Position numbers and translations under genes: made by a program
Assembly (NCBI GenBank): GCA_022496185.1
Contig: WTXG01000159.1
Location: forward strand, 19,854 to 83,853
Source of the DNA: Multifurca ochricompacta
Lineage: Eukaryota; Basidiomycota; Agaricomycetes; Russulales; Russulaceae
Length of the DNA stretch: 64,000 bases
Direction: 5' to 3'
The notes under the pieces: model-generated
Seen by the model: the letters and a program-made list of their open reading frames with translations, nothing else
Database searches by the model: none
What the model was told of the DNA's origin: nothing
Shown: positions 33,561 to 44,592 of the stretch, piece after piece
How the letters are laid out: each line of letters starts with the position of its first letter
Position numbering within the stretch: the stretch's first letter is position 1

Positions 33561-34759
33561 ATGTCTTTCATCACTGCCAATGCTGCCGTCGACGCTTTCA
33601 CATCCTCCATTGTAGTTGTCAAGAATTTCCCATCCACTCATCCTTCTACACGTCCCTCTTCACCCATTGACTACGAGGCTGCTGAAGCCCAGGTCAAGAA
33701 CCAATCCCCCAACCCAAACAATGACTTCAAGCATAGTGAGGAGCCTCACCCAAACGACCTGCTAGGTATGGAACTTGACAATGAAGTACCAGAGTTCCCA
33801 TTCTTTGCCAATAACCCAAACTCCTCGACATACTTCCCCCTCAAGATCACCATGGCTGATGGGACAGTTGCCATCGCCAAATATATATTCTATACCAATG
33901 GGGGATGGACATTGCTGGATGTATGAAGAAAGATGGCCCTGTCTATGGGGCCCCAGTCTATTTAGAGGAAAGGTATACCAGACATCTTCACCATATGATG
34001 ACTGATAAGCAGCTTGGGCACTTGGCTGCTGAGGACTCCCGCACCTTTGCAATTGATGAGGTGCTGAACAATATGCGCCTTCCACATCTCAAAGCCGAGG
34101 TGATGAGACTGCAGAAGAATTTGACACTGTGCACAACGCTCAATAAACAGTACAAGGAGCACATGAAGATGATGGCAAGGTTGACCAATGGGATGTTCCA
34201 AGTAGAACAGGAGCTGGTGGAAATTCGGAAAAGGTTGGAGATGGGGGACATGTACCAAACCATAGCTGAAAGGTATGCTGACATGTATGCATGACCCCTT
34301 CCCCCATGGTCATTGGGGGCTGCCCCATGGTTACTGCCAAACCGGTTTGAGATGCCATGCATGCATGAGAACCCCCGCAGAGAGACATGCTGGTGGTGTG
34401 ACAGTAAGTACCATATCAGCTGGAACTGTCCCCTCAACTGCAAGTGGTGTCGGCATTGCCGTAGCAACCTCCACTGGAGCCAGTTTTGTATCTTCCACTG
34501 TGTAGGAGTCGCCCCAACAATTGTCAACCCATCCGGCTGGTGTGGCAAGTGCCTCCACCATAATTTGGGGCATCGGGGACTTGACTGTCCAGTCCACGAT
34601 CAATGCTATTCATGTGGCCAGCGCGGCCCGTATGGGTTCCTTCGCGCTCACAGATGCCCACAGGATTCAGACAAGGAGAATTACACACTGGACGATCGTA
34701 ATGTAGCTGACGATTATTTGGACCTGATACAGGATGATGATGGTACAAGTCATTTCTAG
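33561..34759 (+). pseudogene. Family B accessory ORF (ORF3), copy Bc
   Basis: Begins with ATG 33561 (MSFITANAAVDAFTSSIVVV), 104 bp after the pol stop, and ends at TAG 34757, 31 bp before the 3' LTR. Segments: a Ser/Thr/Pro-rich start; a conserved 'GMELDNEVPEFPFFANNPNS' block (33764-33825); a frame break near 33910; and a helical Leu/Met-rich segment (34079-34290; LPHLKAEVMRLQKNL, VEQELVEIRKRLE). A TGA at 34292 follows. Then comes a Cys/His-rich domain (34340-34660) with CWWCDSKYHISWNC, CKWCRHC, CGKCLHHNLGHRGLDC and CYSCGQ, and an acidic tail. No family is recognised. It sits where env lies in some Metaviridae, yet I see no signal peptide or membrane segment; the zinc-finger-like pairs suggest nucleic-acid binding. 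Confidence 0.82.
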
Positions 34760-34790
34760 CTGGGTCTGCTAGAACCAGAAGAGTGGGTGA

Positions 34791-35375
34791 TGTTACAATC
34801 TCTGCCGAGCAACCCCGTTTTCTTCACTCTCCCCAATGACAATCCCTCCCTACCACCCACTTTACACTTCCTGATCACGTCTCTGTCCTGGGACCCATCA
34901 CATGCCCTACTCCCATCCCTGTGACTTGCTTTGGACTTGTTGACTCCCTGTTTACCTATGTCTGATTTCTTATCTCGTTATCTCTTTATCTTTATGACCG
35001 GACACTTACTTAATACCCTATCAGAAGCCAGGCTTTATGCCCTCCACTTCTGTATATTCAGGCCCACCTGACTCTGATCCCTTATCTCAGAGATGCCCAT
35101 TTGATTACATATATAAGTCCACTGTAACTACATTGTAGACCTCAGACTCGACTTATTGAATACATCGGTGCTTGTCTTCTGGACTTCCCTTTGAATCCTA
35201 AGCTCAGTGATCTCAGTGCTTCTGGCACTTTCTTGCTCAACATCATCTTAGAGTACAGCCTCTTTGACTTTGACTTGTCCCACTTATACTCCAAGAAGCC
35301 CTATTGGTTTCTTACCGAACTCACGAACCACACTGTCACACAAGTCGTGTGGAACATCCCACACCAGACGTAACA
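34791..35375 (+). repeat. 3' LTR of gypsy copy Bc
   Basis: TGTTACAATCTCTGCC to ACCAGACGTAACA, same length as the 5' LTR. Confidence 0.95.
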
Positions 35376-35560
35376 GGGATGGCCCAGGCCAGATATCCAA
35401 AATGTGCAATGCAAGTAAAGAACTTGCACACATTTAACACAGGCAACCCACAGGTGACCTGCAGGTAACCCCCAGGTTACCTGTACCTGTAGCAACAGGT
35501 ACAGGTATGGGTACAGGTACCAATGAAGATACCCAGGGGTTACCCCTGCTATTCACTAAA
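35376..35560. repeat. Dispersed repeat D, copy 2, right half
   Basis: Continues repeat D after the gypsy insertion (CAGGCCAGATATCC, AAATGTGCAATGCAA). It contains a dense set of ACCTGT/ACAGGT and GGTTACC motifs (35455-35550) that can fold on themselves. 35561-35859 is A/T-rich with nothing recognised. Confidence 0.6.
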
Positions 35561-35859
35561 AATACTCAGAGAGTCTAAATTTGAGAAGTGGGGTTGTTTT
35601 AAACCTGGACCTGGAAAAAAAGTATAGATGTTGGTTAGGAAATATAAGATAAGATTCCATGTGTTGCTATAGATAGATGACAATGAAAAAGCCTGTAAGA
35701 TAATTGTGCAGAATGGAGATTGATGCATGTGTAAGGCTTGAGGCAGTCAGAAATGTTTAGCTCTGCTTATACAGCAATAATATGCCTATTACTACTGTCC
35801 TACAAAGTGCCAGATCAGATAATATGTCTGATGCAAAATGAGTATTATGGATGCATATG

Positions 35860-36192
35860 TGTTGAACCAAGATACCAGTACAGAGCTACTGGTAGAGTGG
35901 TCTGACATAAGATTGTGATCATGTGATCACAATGACTTAGTTACTTAATGATCTAATGATCCTAATACATCCAAAAGCAGTCATGTGACAATAATCACAT
36001 TATAAACATGTTGTACTTACAATTAGATTAATAGCCAATTAGTACATGTAGGTATATAAAAGCCTATGTAAATATGCTACAAAATCAAGTTGCTATTGCA
36101 TATTGAAAGCATCTAAGTCTCTACACTAACAAGGTGAGATAGAGTAGTAATGTAGCATCTAAAGTACAGCCTGCACCATGCCTGTTTTCACA
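35860..36192 (+). repeat. Solo LTR of copia family G
   Basis: TGTTGAACCAAGATACC to GCCTGTTTTCACA, 333 bp, flanked by a perfect 5-bp duplication ATATG (35855-35859 and 36193-36197). It matches the LTR at 1103-1448 throughout. This is the expected footprint of LTR-LTR recombination. Confidence 0.9.
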
Positions 36193-36204
36193 ATATGTGA
36201 TCAT

Positions 36205-36669
36205 ACATGGTCTATTTACATGGTCTGGCACCTTCTAGAATACATTCTAGACTACTTTTAGACTGTCCTTACAACTTTACATTGTTCTGTCTACTGACAC
36301 AGTGTCTGCGAATTGTTGAGACAAGCCAGTAGCAACTGGATAGTACAGGACTGAACAGCTGGACACCTGGGTGGAGTCAATCCAATCATGATAAGATAAT
36401 CTAAAGTGCATCCATTAACTGATTTAGAGACAAATTCCACATTGCACACACAACACATTCCTTAACACATCTTGTCACAAGTAAATAGAAGTATTTACTG
36501 TTATGATTGTCACACTTTTATGTAGTATAAAAGGTCACCACTTTGTATGCATTCACTTCAGTTTTGACCACAAGAACTGGAGTATAACTATATCTTATCT
36601 TTACCATAGTAGCTAATGCTTAGTAATAGCTGATCCACTATCTAAATAGATAGCTAAACCCTTTTTACA
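36205..36669 (+). repeat. LTR fragments: F1 piece and H-like LTR
   Basis: 36205-36285 resembles an inverted piece of LTR F1 (GTCTGGCACCTTCTAGAATAC). From about 36303 (TGTCTGCGAATTG) to 36669 (CTTTTTACA) the sequence resembles the H LTR around 42234-42598: both have a TATA-like box, CACTTCAGTT.TGACCA and a later TAGCTAATG/TAGCTAACG segment. No target duplication is clear. Confidence 0.5.
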
Positions 36670-36729
36670 ACTGTGTTCTGACATCCTGGTCCCTGAATGG
36701 ACATTTCTGTGTGTTTTGGATAACCAGCC

Positions 36730-36940
36730 TGGACCAATTATGGAAATTTTAAGTCAACCTTCCTTAATAGGAAGGAGGTCAGACTGATATGCTGGTCCAC
36801 ATGATGCAATGTAGTCACTGCCCTATGCAGCTTGTAGATATACACAGGCCTTGTTTCAGTAAACTAATTTGATAATTAGATTACAATATAGTCTAAAGTA
36901 GTCTAGAGTGTATTTTAGATAGTGCCAGACTGGCAGAATT
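36730..36940 (+). repeat. LTR family F1 fragment
   Basis: Inverted match to 26865-27078; also related to 47190-47370. It ends exactly where the 5' LTR of gypsy Bd begins. Confidence 0.6.
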
Positions 36941-37520
36941 TGTTATGACCTCTGCCAAGTGACCCTCTTTTCTTTACTCTCCCTAATGCAAACCCTACCC
37001 TTCCACCTACTTGCACTTCCTGATTACATCCCCTTCCTGGGATCCATCACATGCTTTGCTTCCATCCCTGTGACTGTCTTTGACTTTGTTGACCCCATGT
37101 TTGCTCATGATTACCTCCTTATCATTTATCTCTTTATCTCTAAGACCAGACACTTACTTAATTCCCTATCAGAAGCCAGGCTGTATGCCCTCTGCTTTAT
37201 ATATTTGGGCCCACTTGACTCCATGTTTCTTATCTTTAGATGCCCATTGATTACGTATATAAGTCCACTGTAGCTACATGTAGACCTCAGACTCAACTTA
37301 TTGAATACATTGGTGCTTGTCTTCTGGACAGTCCCCTTTGAATCTTGACTCAATTACCTCAGTGCTTTTGGCACTTTCCACTCAACATTGTCTTAGGGAA
37401 CAGCCCCTTTGACTTTGACTCACCCCAATTGACTCCAAGGGACCTTATTGGTTTCTTTTCTGAATACATGAACTACACTGTCACACAAGTCATGTGGAAC
37501 ATCCCACACTGGATGTAACA
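36941..37520 (+). repeat. 5' LTR of gypsy copy Bd
   Basis: TGTTATGACCTCTGCC to CACTGGATGTAACA; it aligns with the other family B LTRs. A TATATAAG box is at about 37255. Confidence 0.92.
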
Positions 37521-37539
37521 TCAAGTTGAGTCTCTCACA

Positions 37540-39040
37540 GTGGCTTCCAGTTGCAGTCAGACCCTCTTCAGAGAAGAACTTATTGAACGCAGAGATGAGA
37601 ATAATCTTTCACAGCAAGTACTTGGCTCTGCCACCTGGAAAGACTTTGAATCTGAGTTTGGATACTATGTCTATTATGATGGAAGATATGAACCAGTAGA
37701 ATATGACAACAAGAAAAGAGTTTGGTATCAAATCCGATACTCAGATAGCTGACACTCTTGGGTCACTACAGGACCTGCCCCTCCTGAATTTGGACTAGGA
37801 CTGTGGAGAGAGAATCCCCCAGCCATTGTCACAGACTCTGAACCAGAAGAGTATGTAGAAGAGCATAGTGAAGAAGCACTGGTATTAGCATCGACTACAG
37901 CCCCAGTTGCACCGCAGTTGTCACATCCAGAGCCCCTGCTTTGACAACTCCTCAGATATCCATACAATCCACTGATACAGTCACCCCATTTTATCAAAAC
38001 ATGTGACCATCGCCACCCAGCTCCCAGACCCACCCCTCCAGTCCCACCAGTTGTACCACCAAACATCCCTCCCCCCTCAGGATGCTTGTTGGGCATGCTG
38101 CCCCAGACATTCACAGGGGATTGTTCACAAAGCAAGAAGTTTATGTTGGAATTCACAATGTTTAAAAACTTCAACCACAATGTCCCCCAGATAATCAACC
38201 CTTTCCAATGTGCCAACCTCTTCTTGTCTCTTATTTGAGGGGATGCAGTGGATGACTGGACAATGGAGCAGCTGGAGTGGCTGAATGAACAAATCAAAAG
38301 TGGGCATCATACCACCAGTGAAGGCCTCTGGGAGACCATTGCCCAGCAGTTTAAAGATGCCTTTACAGATGGGCAAGCCAAGCAGAAGGCTGCTGTGAGC
38401 TGAAGTCCCTGAAGATGGAGAAAGGGGACTTGGATGCCTATGTGGCAAAGTTCCGAAGCCTGGCCAACAGAGCAGGATATGACACAGATGAGGAGGCAAC
38501 ACTGGATCTCTTCTCCCAAGGGTTACCCAACCCATTAGTCAAAAATATCATCCAGTTCCACCACCCCCAGGACTGGGATGGATGGGTTGATGCTGCACAT
38601 AGGCAGCAGCAGGATTATCTTGACTTTCAAACAGCTTTGGGGTCAATACCAAAAAAGGAAAGACTCAAGACCAGTGGAAGGCTGCCTTTGGGGTCAAGCC
38701 TACACACACCTCTCAAAGGGACCCAAATGCCATGGATACTTCAGCTGACAGGACCAGAGCAAGAGCTATGCTCACTGAAGACAAAAGACAGACATTAATG
38801 AAGGAAGGAAGATGTTTTCACTGCAAAGCACAAGGCCATATGTCACAGGAATGCCCAAAGAAGGGGGTGCGAGTGGCCAAAGCAACAGTCACACCTGTCC
38901 ATAACAATCCACCCACCATTGAAAAGAAGACGCCCACAAAAGAAGAGAAGGCACAGGAGATATGGGCCAACATGATGAAAGAAAGTGAAGAAGTATGAGC
39001 CATCTTGGTAGAAAAGGCATTTGCCAAAAAGGATTTTTGA
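37540..39040 (+). pseudogene. gag: Gag of gypsy copy Bd
   Basis: Starts with GTG (ASSCSQTLFREELIERRDEN) like copies Bb and Bc. It shows WKDFESEFGYYVYYD, a TGA at 37750 where sister copies have Gln, the Pro-rich linker with a frame break near 37915, and the capsid (MLPQTFTGDCSQSKKF at about 38095). A further break lies near 38395. The capsid C-terminal part is LDAYVAKFRSLANRAGY, and the knuckle CFHCKAQGHMSQEC is at about 38815. It ends KKDF-TGA at 39040, just after C AAA AAG (39025-39031), from which the -1 frame enters pol. Confidence 0.88.
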
Positions 39041-40917
39041 TTGGCTCTACCCTGTCAGCCTGGGCATGAGCACTACATGTAACCTCTGTGTATACTAGTT
39101 GCTTCAAGTCTTTGAAAATACCAGTACATTTCAGACTACACAGAAAACAGCTGATTGTGATATCCTGATAGACTCAGGAGCCACCGATAACTTCATCAGC
39201 CTGTGAATGGCAAGGACCATGGGCCTGGGAATGCTGGAACTTCCCCAGGAAAAGAACATTTGGAACATTGACAGAACAGCCAATCAAGCTGGAAAGATCA
39301 CACACTATACTGATCTTAACGTCCAAGTAGGAGAAAGGATGAAAGCTATTTGCTTCCTCATCACCAACTTAGGAGATGAAGATCTTATCCTAGGGTACCC
39401 ATGGTTGGCTGCATTTGAACCAAAAATTAACTGGAGCAACGCAACCATGGACAAAGAATTTTACCCCATTCTCATCACCTCACTAGGGTATGATTATAAT
39501 GCCCGACACTTGATGATACAAGGAGTGAGGGAAGGAAGCAAATCAAAAGAAGGGGATCCAGGCTACTGCTACATCACTAAAGCATCAGAGCTGGCCCAGA
39601 AGGCAGTGGAAGGGTGTACAGAGAAGACCTTTGAGGAAGTAGTACCAGAAGCATACCACCAACATTGGAAGGTATTTTCGGAAGAGGAGTCACAGTGCTT
39701 TCCACCTGTGCAACCATGGGATCATGCCATTGAATTTACACCCAATACGCCATCAGCAATCGATTGTAAAATCTACCCATTATCCCAAGCAGAACAAATG
39801 GCACTCATGACATTCCTCAAAGAACATCTTGCGAAAGGGTACATCTGTCCATCAAAGTCACCATATGCATCACCTTTCTTCTTCATCAAGAAGAAAGATG
39901 GCAAACTCCAACCTGTCCAAGATTATCGACAGATAAATGCCTACACCATAAAAAATGCTTACCCCCTACCCCTTATCTCAGAACTCATCAATACCATGCA
40001 GGATAAATCTCTGTTCTCTAAGATGGATGTCTGCTGGGGCTATAACAACATCAGAATCAAAGAAGGAGATCAGTGCAAAGCAGCTTTCAAAACCAACCAA
40101 GGGTTATTTGAGCTGAACATTATGTTCTTTGGCCTTACCAACTTGCCTGCCACCTTTCAGTCTATGATGAACCACATCTTTTGTGATCTCATTCTTACTG
40201 GTGAAGTTGTGGTATACATGGATGATATACTGGTAGCAACAACAGACAACCTGGCCCATCACCAAGAGCAAGTTCACCAGGTGTTGGATATCCTACGTGA
40301 ACACAACCTATACCTCAAACCAGCCAAGTGCTCATTTGAACAGCAAAGTGTAGAGTACTTGGGCATCATCTTGGAGGGAGGTCGCATATGAATGGACCCG
40401 GTAAAGGTACAAGGAATCTGAGAATGGCCCACACCCACATGTGTCAAAGATGTGCGATCCTTCATAGGATTTTGCAACTTCTACCAATGTTTTGTACAAG
40501 GATTCTTGGGGATTGCTCAACCACTTAATGGATTGTTGAAAAAGGACATACCCTGGCACTGGGGAGACAAGCAACAACAAGCCTTTGAACAAATCCGAGA
40601 CATTGTTGGCTCAGAGCCTGTCCTCTTACAGCCAGACTTAGCAAAGCTGTTTGAACTTGAAGTTGATGTGTCTCATTTCACTAATGGGGTGGTATTGAAC
40701 CAAAGGGATATGGCAGGATTACTTCACCCAGTCACCTTCTATTCCAAAACATTCTCACCAGCAGAGCAAAATTATGACATCTGGGACAGAGAGCTGCTTG
40801 CCATTGTAAAAGCACTATGACACTGGCAACCATACTTAGCAGGAACCCCTCATAAAACCATTATTCACACTGATCACTCCAACCTATTATACTGGAAGGA
40901 ACCCCATAAGATTAGTC

Positions 40918-42598
40918 TGTCGGAAATGGATCAATATGGCCAGGTCAGATCAATCGCTAAGTGTTACGACCCTACTCTTTTCCTGACCCTTACACTGCAC
41001 CTCCCCCTTGTACCACACTTGACTGTCCATTCCCCTATTCCACCATCCCTTGACCACCTTGGCCCCAGAACCCAGATGCCTATGGCCTTGTGCCTAGGAC
41101 CTTTGACTTGATGCCCTTGGCTTACTGCCTTGGGACCCTGCCTGATGCCTGTGGCCTGTGTGCCCAGGACCCCACCCTGATGCCTGTGATATGACGCTCA
41201 TAGCACCCCACTCCTGACACCTGCACCTGATCCACTGATAGTTCAGCTACTGTGCTGTTGGCTGTAGACCCCCCTTCTCCTGATGCTTGGCCTTTGTCTT
41301 GGCCAGTATCTGTACCCTGTCCCTGTGGCTGACACCCATAGGATCTCTGACACTGTCCCTGCCAATCTAATCTTCGACTTTGGCTTGTACTTGACCCTCT
41401 GCCAGTCATGTGACCTCTGGCCATGAGATCCCTGACCATGTGATCCTTGACCATGTGATCCCTGACCCTGATCACAGCATCTTCATCTGATCATTTACCC
41501 CTTTCTGATCACATGGCCCATCTGGCTTATCATTCGCTTCTCTGATTCCTGTGGGAGTATTCCCACATCCACCCTGACTCCTGTGGGACCTGTTATCTCC
41601 CCATTTACCCCTGACCCTGGTGGGAATCCTCCCACACTGATATGACTCCTGTGGGGCTGTCCCACATGATTATGCTTCTGATAAGGCTTATCCTTATCAT
41701 GGACTATATTTGACATCTTATCTGCTATTGGATGATAAGGACTCTGACCCTGTTCCTGATTAGCTACAAACCAGATCCCCATACAGTATATAAGACCCTG
41801 TAGACAGTTTGTACAACCCTAGATTTGACCTCTTGTGCCTTCAGCCTAGAGATCTTAGACCCCAATACATCAGAAGCCTTTTCCCCCTCTTTTGCGTCCT
41901 TGAGATCCCTGCAGGGACCCCCATTGCCTCTGGCAATGGGTGTGTACCCTTCCCTTTGAACCCCTTTGCCATCTCCTAGGGCTCCAGTGTGCTCAGTGCA
42001 TTTCTGGCACAGCAACTGGGCCCTGTCTCCACTTAACAGCCTGAGGGGATTAGCTCCCTCTGGCTGACTCATCCCGTCTCTCTCTGTGCTTGGTTATAGC
42101 ACCAACCCTTAATCCATTCCGAAGCTAGACAGTAGCCTGGAGCCTAGCCTTACCAAGCTAGGCTCCTGGCTGAGGCAATGGACCCGCGTCGATCCGTGCA
42201 TGTCGCACACAGAGCGCCCTGCTGAGCGTAACACTAAGTGTGCGGTACTAACAAGCGAGTTGTGTCTTGTGCAGTAGCACTAGGACTGTGTTTCATCTTC
42301 CTGTGAATACCTTGATACCTTACTTGATTAGACACAATCCTTTATTGTCTTGGTTACTATAAGCACACTCTTTTACAGTATTTAAAGATGCTCTCACTGT
42401 ACGGTTCACTTCAGTTCTGACCATCATAACTGAAGTGAGTATTCTGTTATCTTATCTTTACCTATGTAGCTAACGCGCACTAGTTATAACTACCATTCTA
42501 GGTAAAGACTAATCAATATATAGTTCTGACCATCATAACTGAATTATAACTACCATTCTAGGTAGTTTGGATTATCTAACCTCAGGCTGCATTCTTTA
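40918..42598 (+). repeat. Solo LTR H inside Bd pol (carries a nested solo LTR)
   Basis: Bd RNase H/integrase linker is interrupted between ATTAGTC (to 40917) and TAGTCAACAGG (from 42599); TAGTC is duplicated. The insert begins TGTCGGAAATGG and, leaving out the nested element, is about 404 bp. It has a TATTTAAAG box and a CACTTCAGTTCTGACC segment (42406-42421). Its last bases are CTTTA rather than the usual CA, so the right end is assigned from the target duplication. Confidence 0.75.
40962..42233. repeat. Nested 1,272-bp solo LTR with TSD CTAAG
   Basis: TGTTACGACCCTACTC ... GAGCGTAACA, with inverted ends TGTTACG/CGTAACA, flanked by CTAAG (40957-40961 and 42234-42238). The interior is rich in CCTGA.CC and TGTGATC repeats, has a TATATAAGACCC box at about 41787, and no coding frame of note. 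Ends and duplication fit a solo LTR of another gypsy-type family. Confidence 0.85.
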
Positions 42599-43984
42599 TA
42601 GTCAACAGGTCACTCACAAAGTTTTGGAACTCAAAGAATATAACTTCATATTGGAGCACATCACAGGAAGTCACAATGCACATGCAGATGCCCTGTCATG
42701 ATGACCTGATTTGAACAATGGCAGGGAGGACAACAATGATGTCACAGTACTCCCTGAAGAGGTTTTCACAAAAGCAGCCATCACTAGCCTTCACAACATG
42801 GATTTATGGGCCCAAGTGTCACAAAATATGAACCAGCAGTTATGCCAATCATGGGCAGAGGCACATAATCTGAAGAAGATTGACAGCCTTTGGTGGAAGG
42901 ATGGGGATCGTCTTGTTGTCACCAGTGGTGACAACATTAAGAGGGGGGTGATCCATTTTCACCACAATCTCCCCTCTGTGGGTCACCCTGGCATTGCTAA
43001 CACATATGCCCTGGCCAAACAAGACTACTGGTGGCCAAACATGAAGAAGGATGTGGAGGACTATGTGAAAGGATGTGCAGACTGCCAAGCCAACAAAATA
43101 AACACACACCTGCATCCACCAGCACCATTCCCAATTACACCCACAGCCTCATTACCATTCCAAACCATTGCCATGGACTTCATTGTCAAACTCCCAATCT
43201 CCAGAGGCTTTGATTCCATCCTAACTGTCACAGACCATGATTGTTCTAAAGCAGCATTGTTCATACCCTGTAACAAGTCTATCACAGCAGAAGGAGTGGC
43301 CAAACTTTACCTGAACCATGTCTACAGACACTATGGCCTCCCTGAAAAGATCATTTCAGACCGTGATCCATGCTTTACCTCAACATTTGCTAGAGCACTC
43401 TGTAAAACCCTGGATATAGCCCAAAACATCTCAACAGCCTATCATCCACAAACTGATGGACAATCAGAGAGGACAAACCAGTGGTTAGAACAGTATCTCT
43501 GGTTCTGGTGCAATGGACAGCAGGATGATTGGGCTGACTGGCTGGCAACTGCAGAGTTTGCTCACAACTCTTGGCCCAATGGCACTACCAAGACCCCCCC
43601 ATTCTCACTTATCATGGGATGGACACCACAGACTACCTGGGCTGATAAGCCCACAAATGTTCCATCAGCTGTGCAGCATATCAGCCAATGGGAAGAGATC
43701 AGGAAATCAGCCAATGAGAACCTGCTAAAGGCACAAAGAGCCCTGTTGGAGAAGCCCTTGAATTTCACACCTTATCAGACCAATGACCTTGTATGGTTAG
43801 AAGGGAAGAACATTCATACATCACATCTGACAGCCAAATTAGCACCCCAACATCACAGACCTTTCAAGATAACAAGGAAGCTGTCAGAAGTGTCATATGA
43901 ACTTGAGCTTCCACCCACATGGAGAATCCACCCTGTCTTCCATGCCAGACTTCTGATGCTGTACAAGGAAACCCCCATGCATGG

Positions 43985-44552
43985 TGTTACAACTCACTGT
44001 CGACTGCCTGGACAGTGGGTTGTATGCAAGAGGGATGATTTTTGGAAGTGGGGAAAAGAGTGAGAGTGAGGGAGAAAGTGCAGGGAGATGAAGCAAACAG
44101 CTCAGAGGCAAGGGATGAGAAGCCTTCCACAATGTGGGGCTAATCTCCTAGGTAACCAGGTACCGGATCACAAGTGGACAGTCTGGAGCTGTCCATTCTA
44201 TTCCAAAAGGGTTTATATACATAACTACAACCGGGACTTTGGTCTGTGCACTACTTTAGGGGAGGTTAACTTCGCTTTAACTCCCCATTGATCCACCAAT
44301 GAGAATAGCCCCACTCTTTGGGTTAGGAATCTGCAGTCCGCAGTTTGTAGGTTACTGTTTGGGCAGCGTGGGGTTCTGTTAGTACTCTTCCCACAGGTCT
44401 CCAATTTGGCAGGAGTCCAGCCCTGGTCCGGACCGGCCCCTTTCTGGTCTTAATCTAGGGTTATCTTTGTTTCTGAGGGTTCTGCAGGGTCTCTGGGAGT
44501 GTCCAGAGATTTCTAGGGGGTCAGGAGGTCTCTAGGGTGTCAGTTCGTGACA
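43985..44552 (-). repeat. 3' LTR of gypsy family D
   Basis: Plus-strand TGTTACAACTCACTGTCG to AGTTCGTGACA, 568 bp; nearly identical to 53431-53996. On the minus strand it starts TGTCACGAACTGAC just after the polypurine tract. Confidence 0.95.
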
Positions 44553-44592
44553 CTATCCCCTCTTTAGGGTCTTGCTGTGCCACAGCAGGTTG

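Larger units (their letters stand above)
27888..35375 (+). mobile_element. Complete Ty3/gypsy family B element (copy Bc)
   Basis: 5' LTR 27888-28472, gag, pol with chromodomain, extra ORF and 3' LTR 34791-35375, preceded by a polypurine tract (AGAAGAGTGGGTGA). Both LTRs are 585 bp. Flanks TGGAT (27883-27887) and GGGAT (35376-35380) match at four of five bases and lie at the break in repeat D, supporting a true insertion. Coding regions hold many TGA stops. Confidence 0.94.
36941..43984 (+). mobile_element. Ty3/gypsy family B element, interrupted and 3'-truncated (copy Bd)
   Basis: 5' LTR 36941-37520, gag and pol. Pol is split by nested solo LTRs (40918-42598) and stops within the integrase C-terminus at 43984, where the family D element starts. 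Chromodomain, ORF3 and 3' LTR are absent on both sides of family D. Confidence 0.92.
39029..43984 (+). pseudogene. pol: Pol of gypsy copy Bd, split by nested LTRs
   Basis: Protease has DSGATDNFIS at 39173. From 39207 to 40391 the frame is open for 394 codons through protease and RT ([22 protein letters not shown]-type 'IMFFGLTNLPATFQ', YMDD at about 40220). RNase H is at 40452-40910, followed by the insertion. Integrase resumes at 42604 and is open for 450 codons from 42711 (zinc arm HFHHNLPSVGHPG and CADCQANK; core AMDFIVKLP, YRHYGLPEKIISDRDPCF, TAYHPQTDGQSERTNQW). It ends at 'KETPMHG', 43984, where the next element starts. Few stops remain (TGA at 40389 and 40420), so this is the best-preserved family B pol. 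Confidence 0.92.

Noticed and set aside
33561..34759. Envelope protein in the env position of gypsy Bc
   Set aside because: No signal peptide, membrane anchor or cleavage motif is visible; Cys/His pairs and a helical segment point elsewhere.
41122..42072. Minus-strand ORFs of 95-117 codons
   Set aside because: They lie inside the 1,272-bp solo LTR and reflect its CCTGA-type repeats, not coding.
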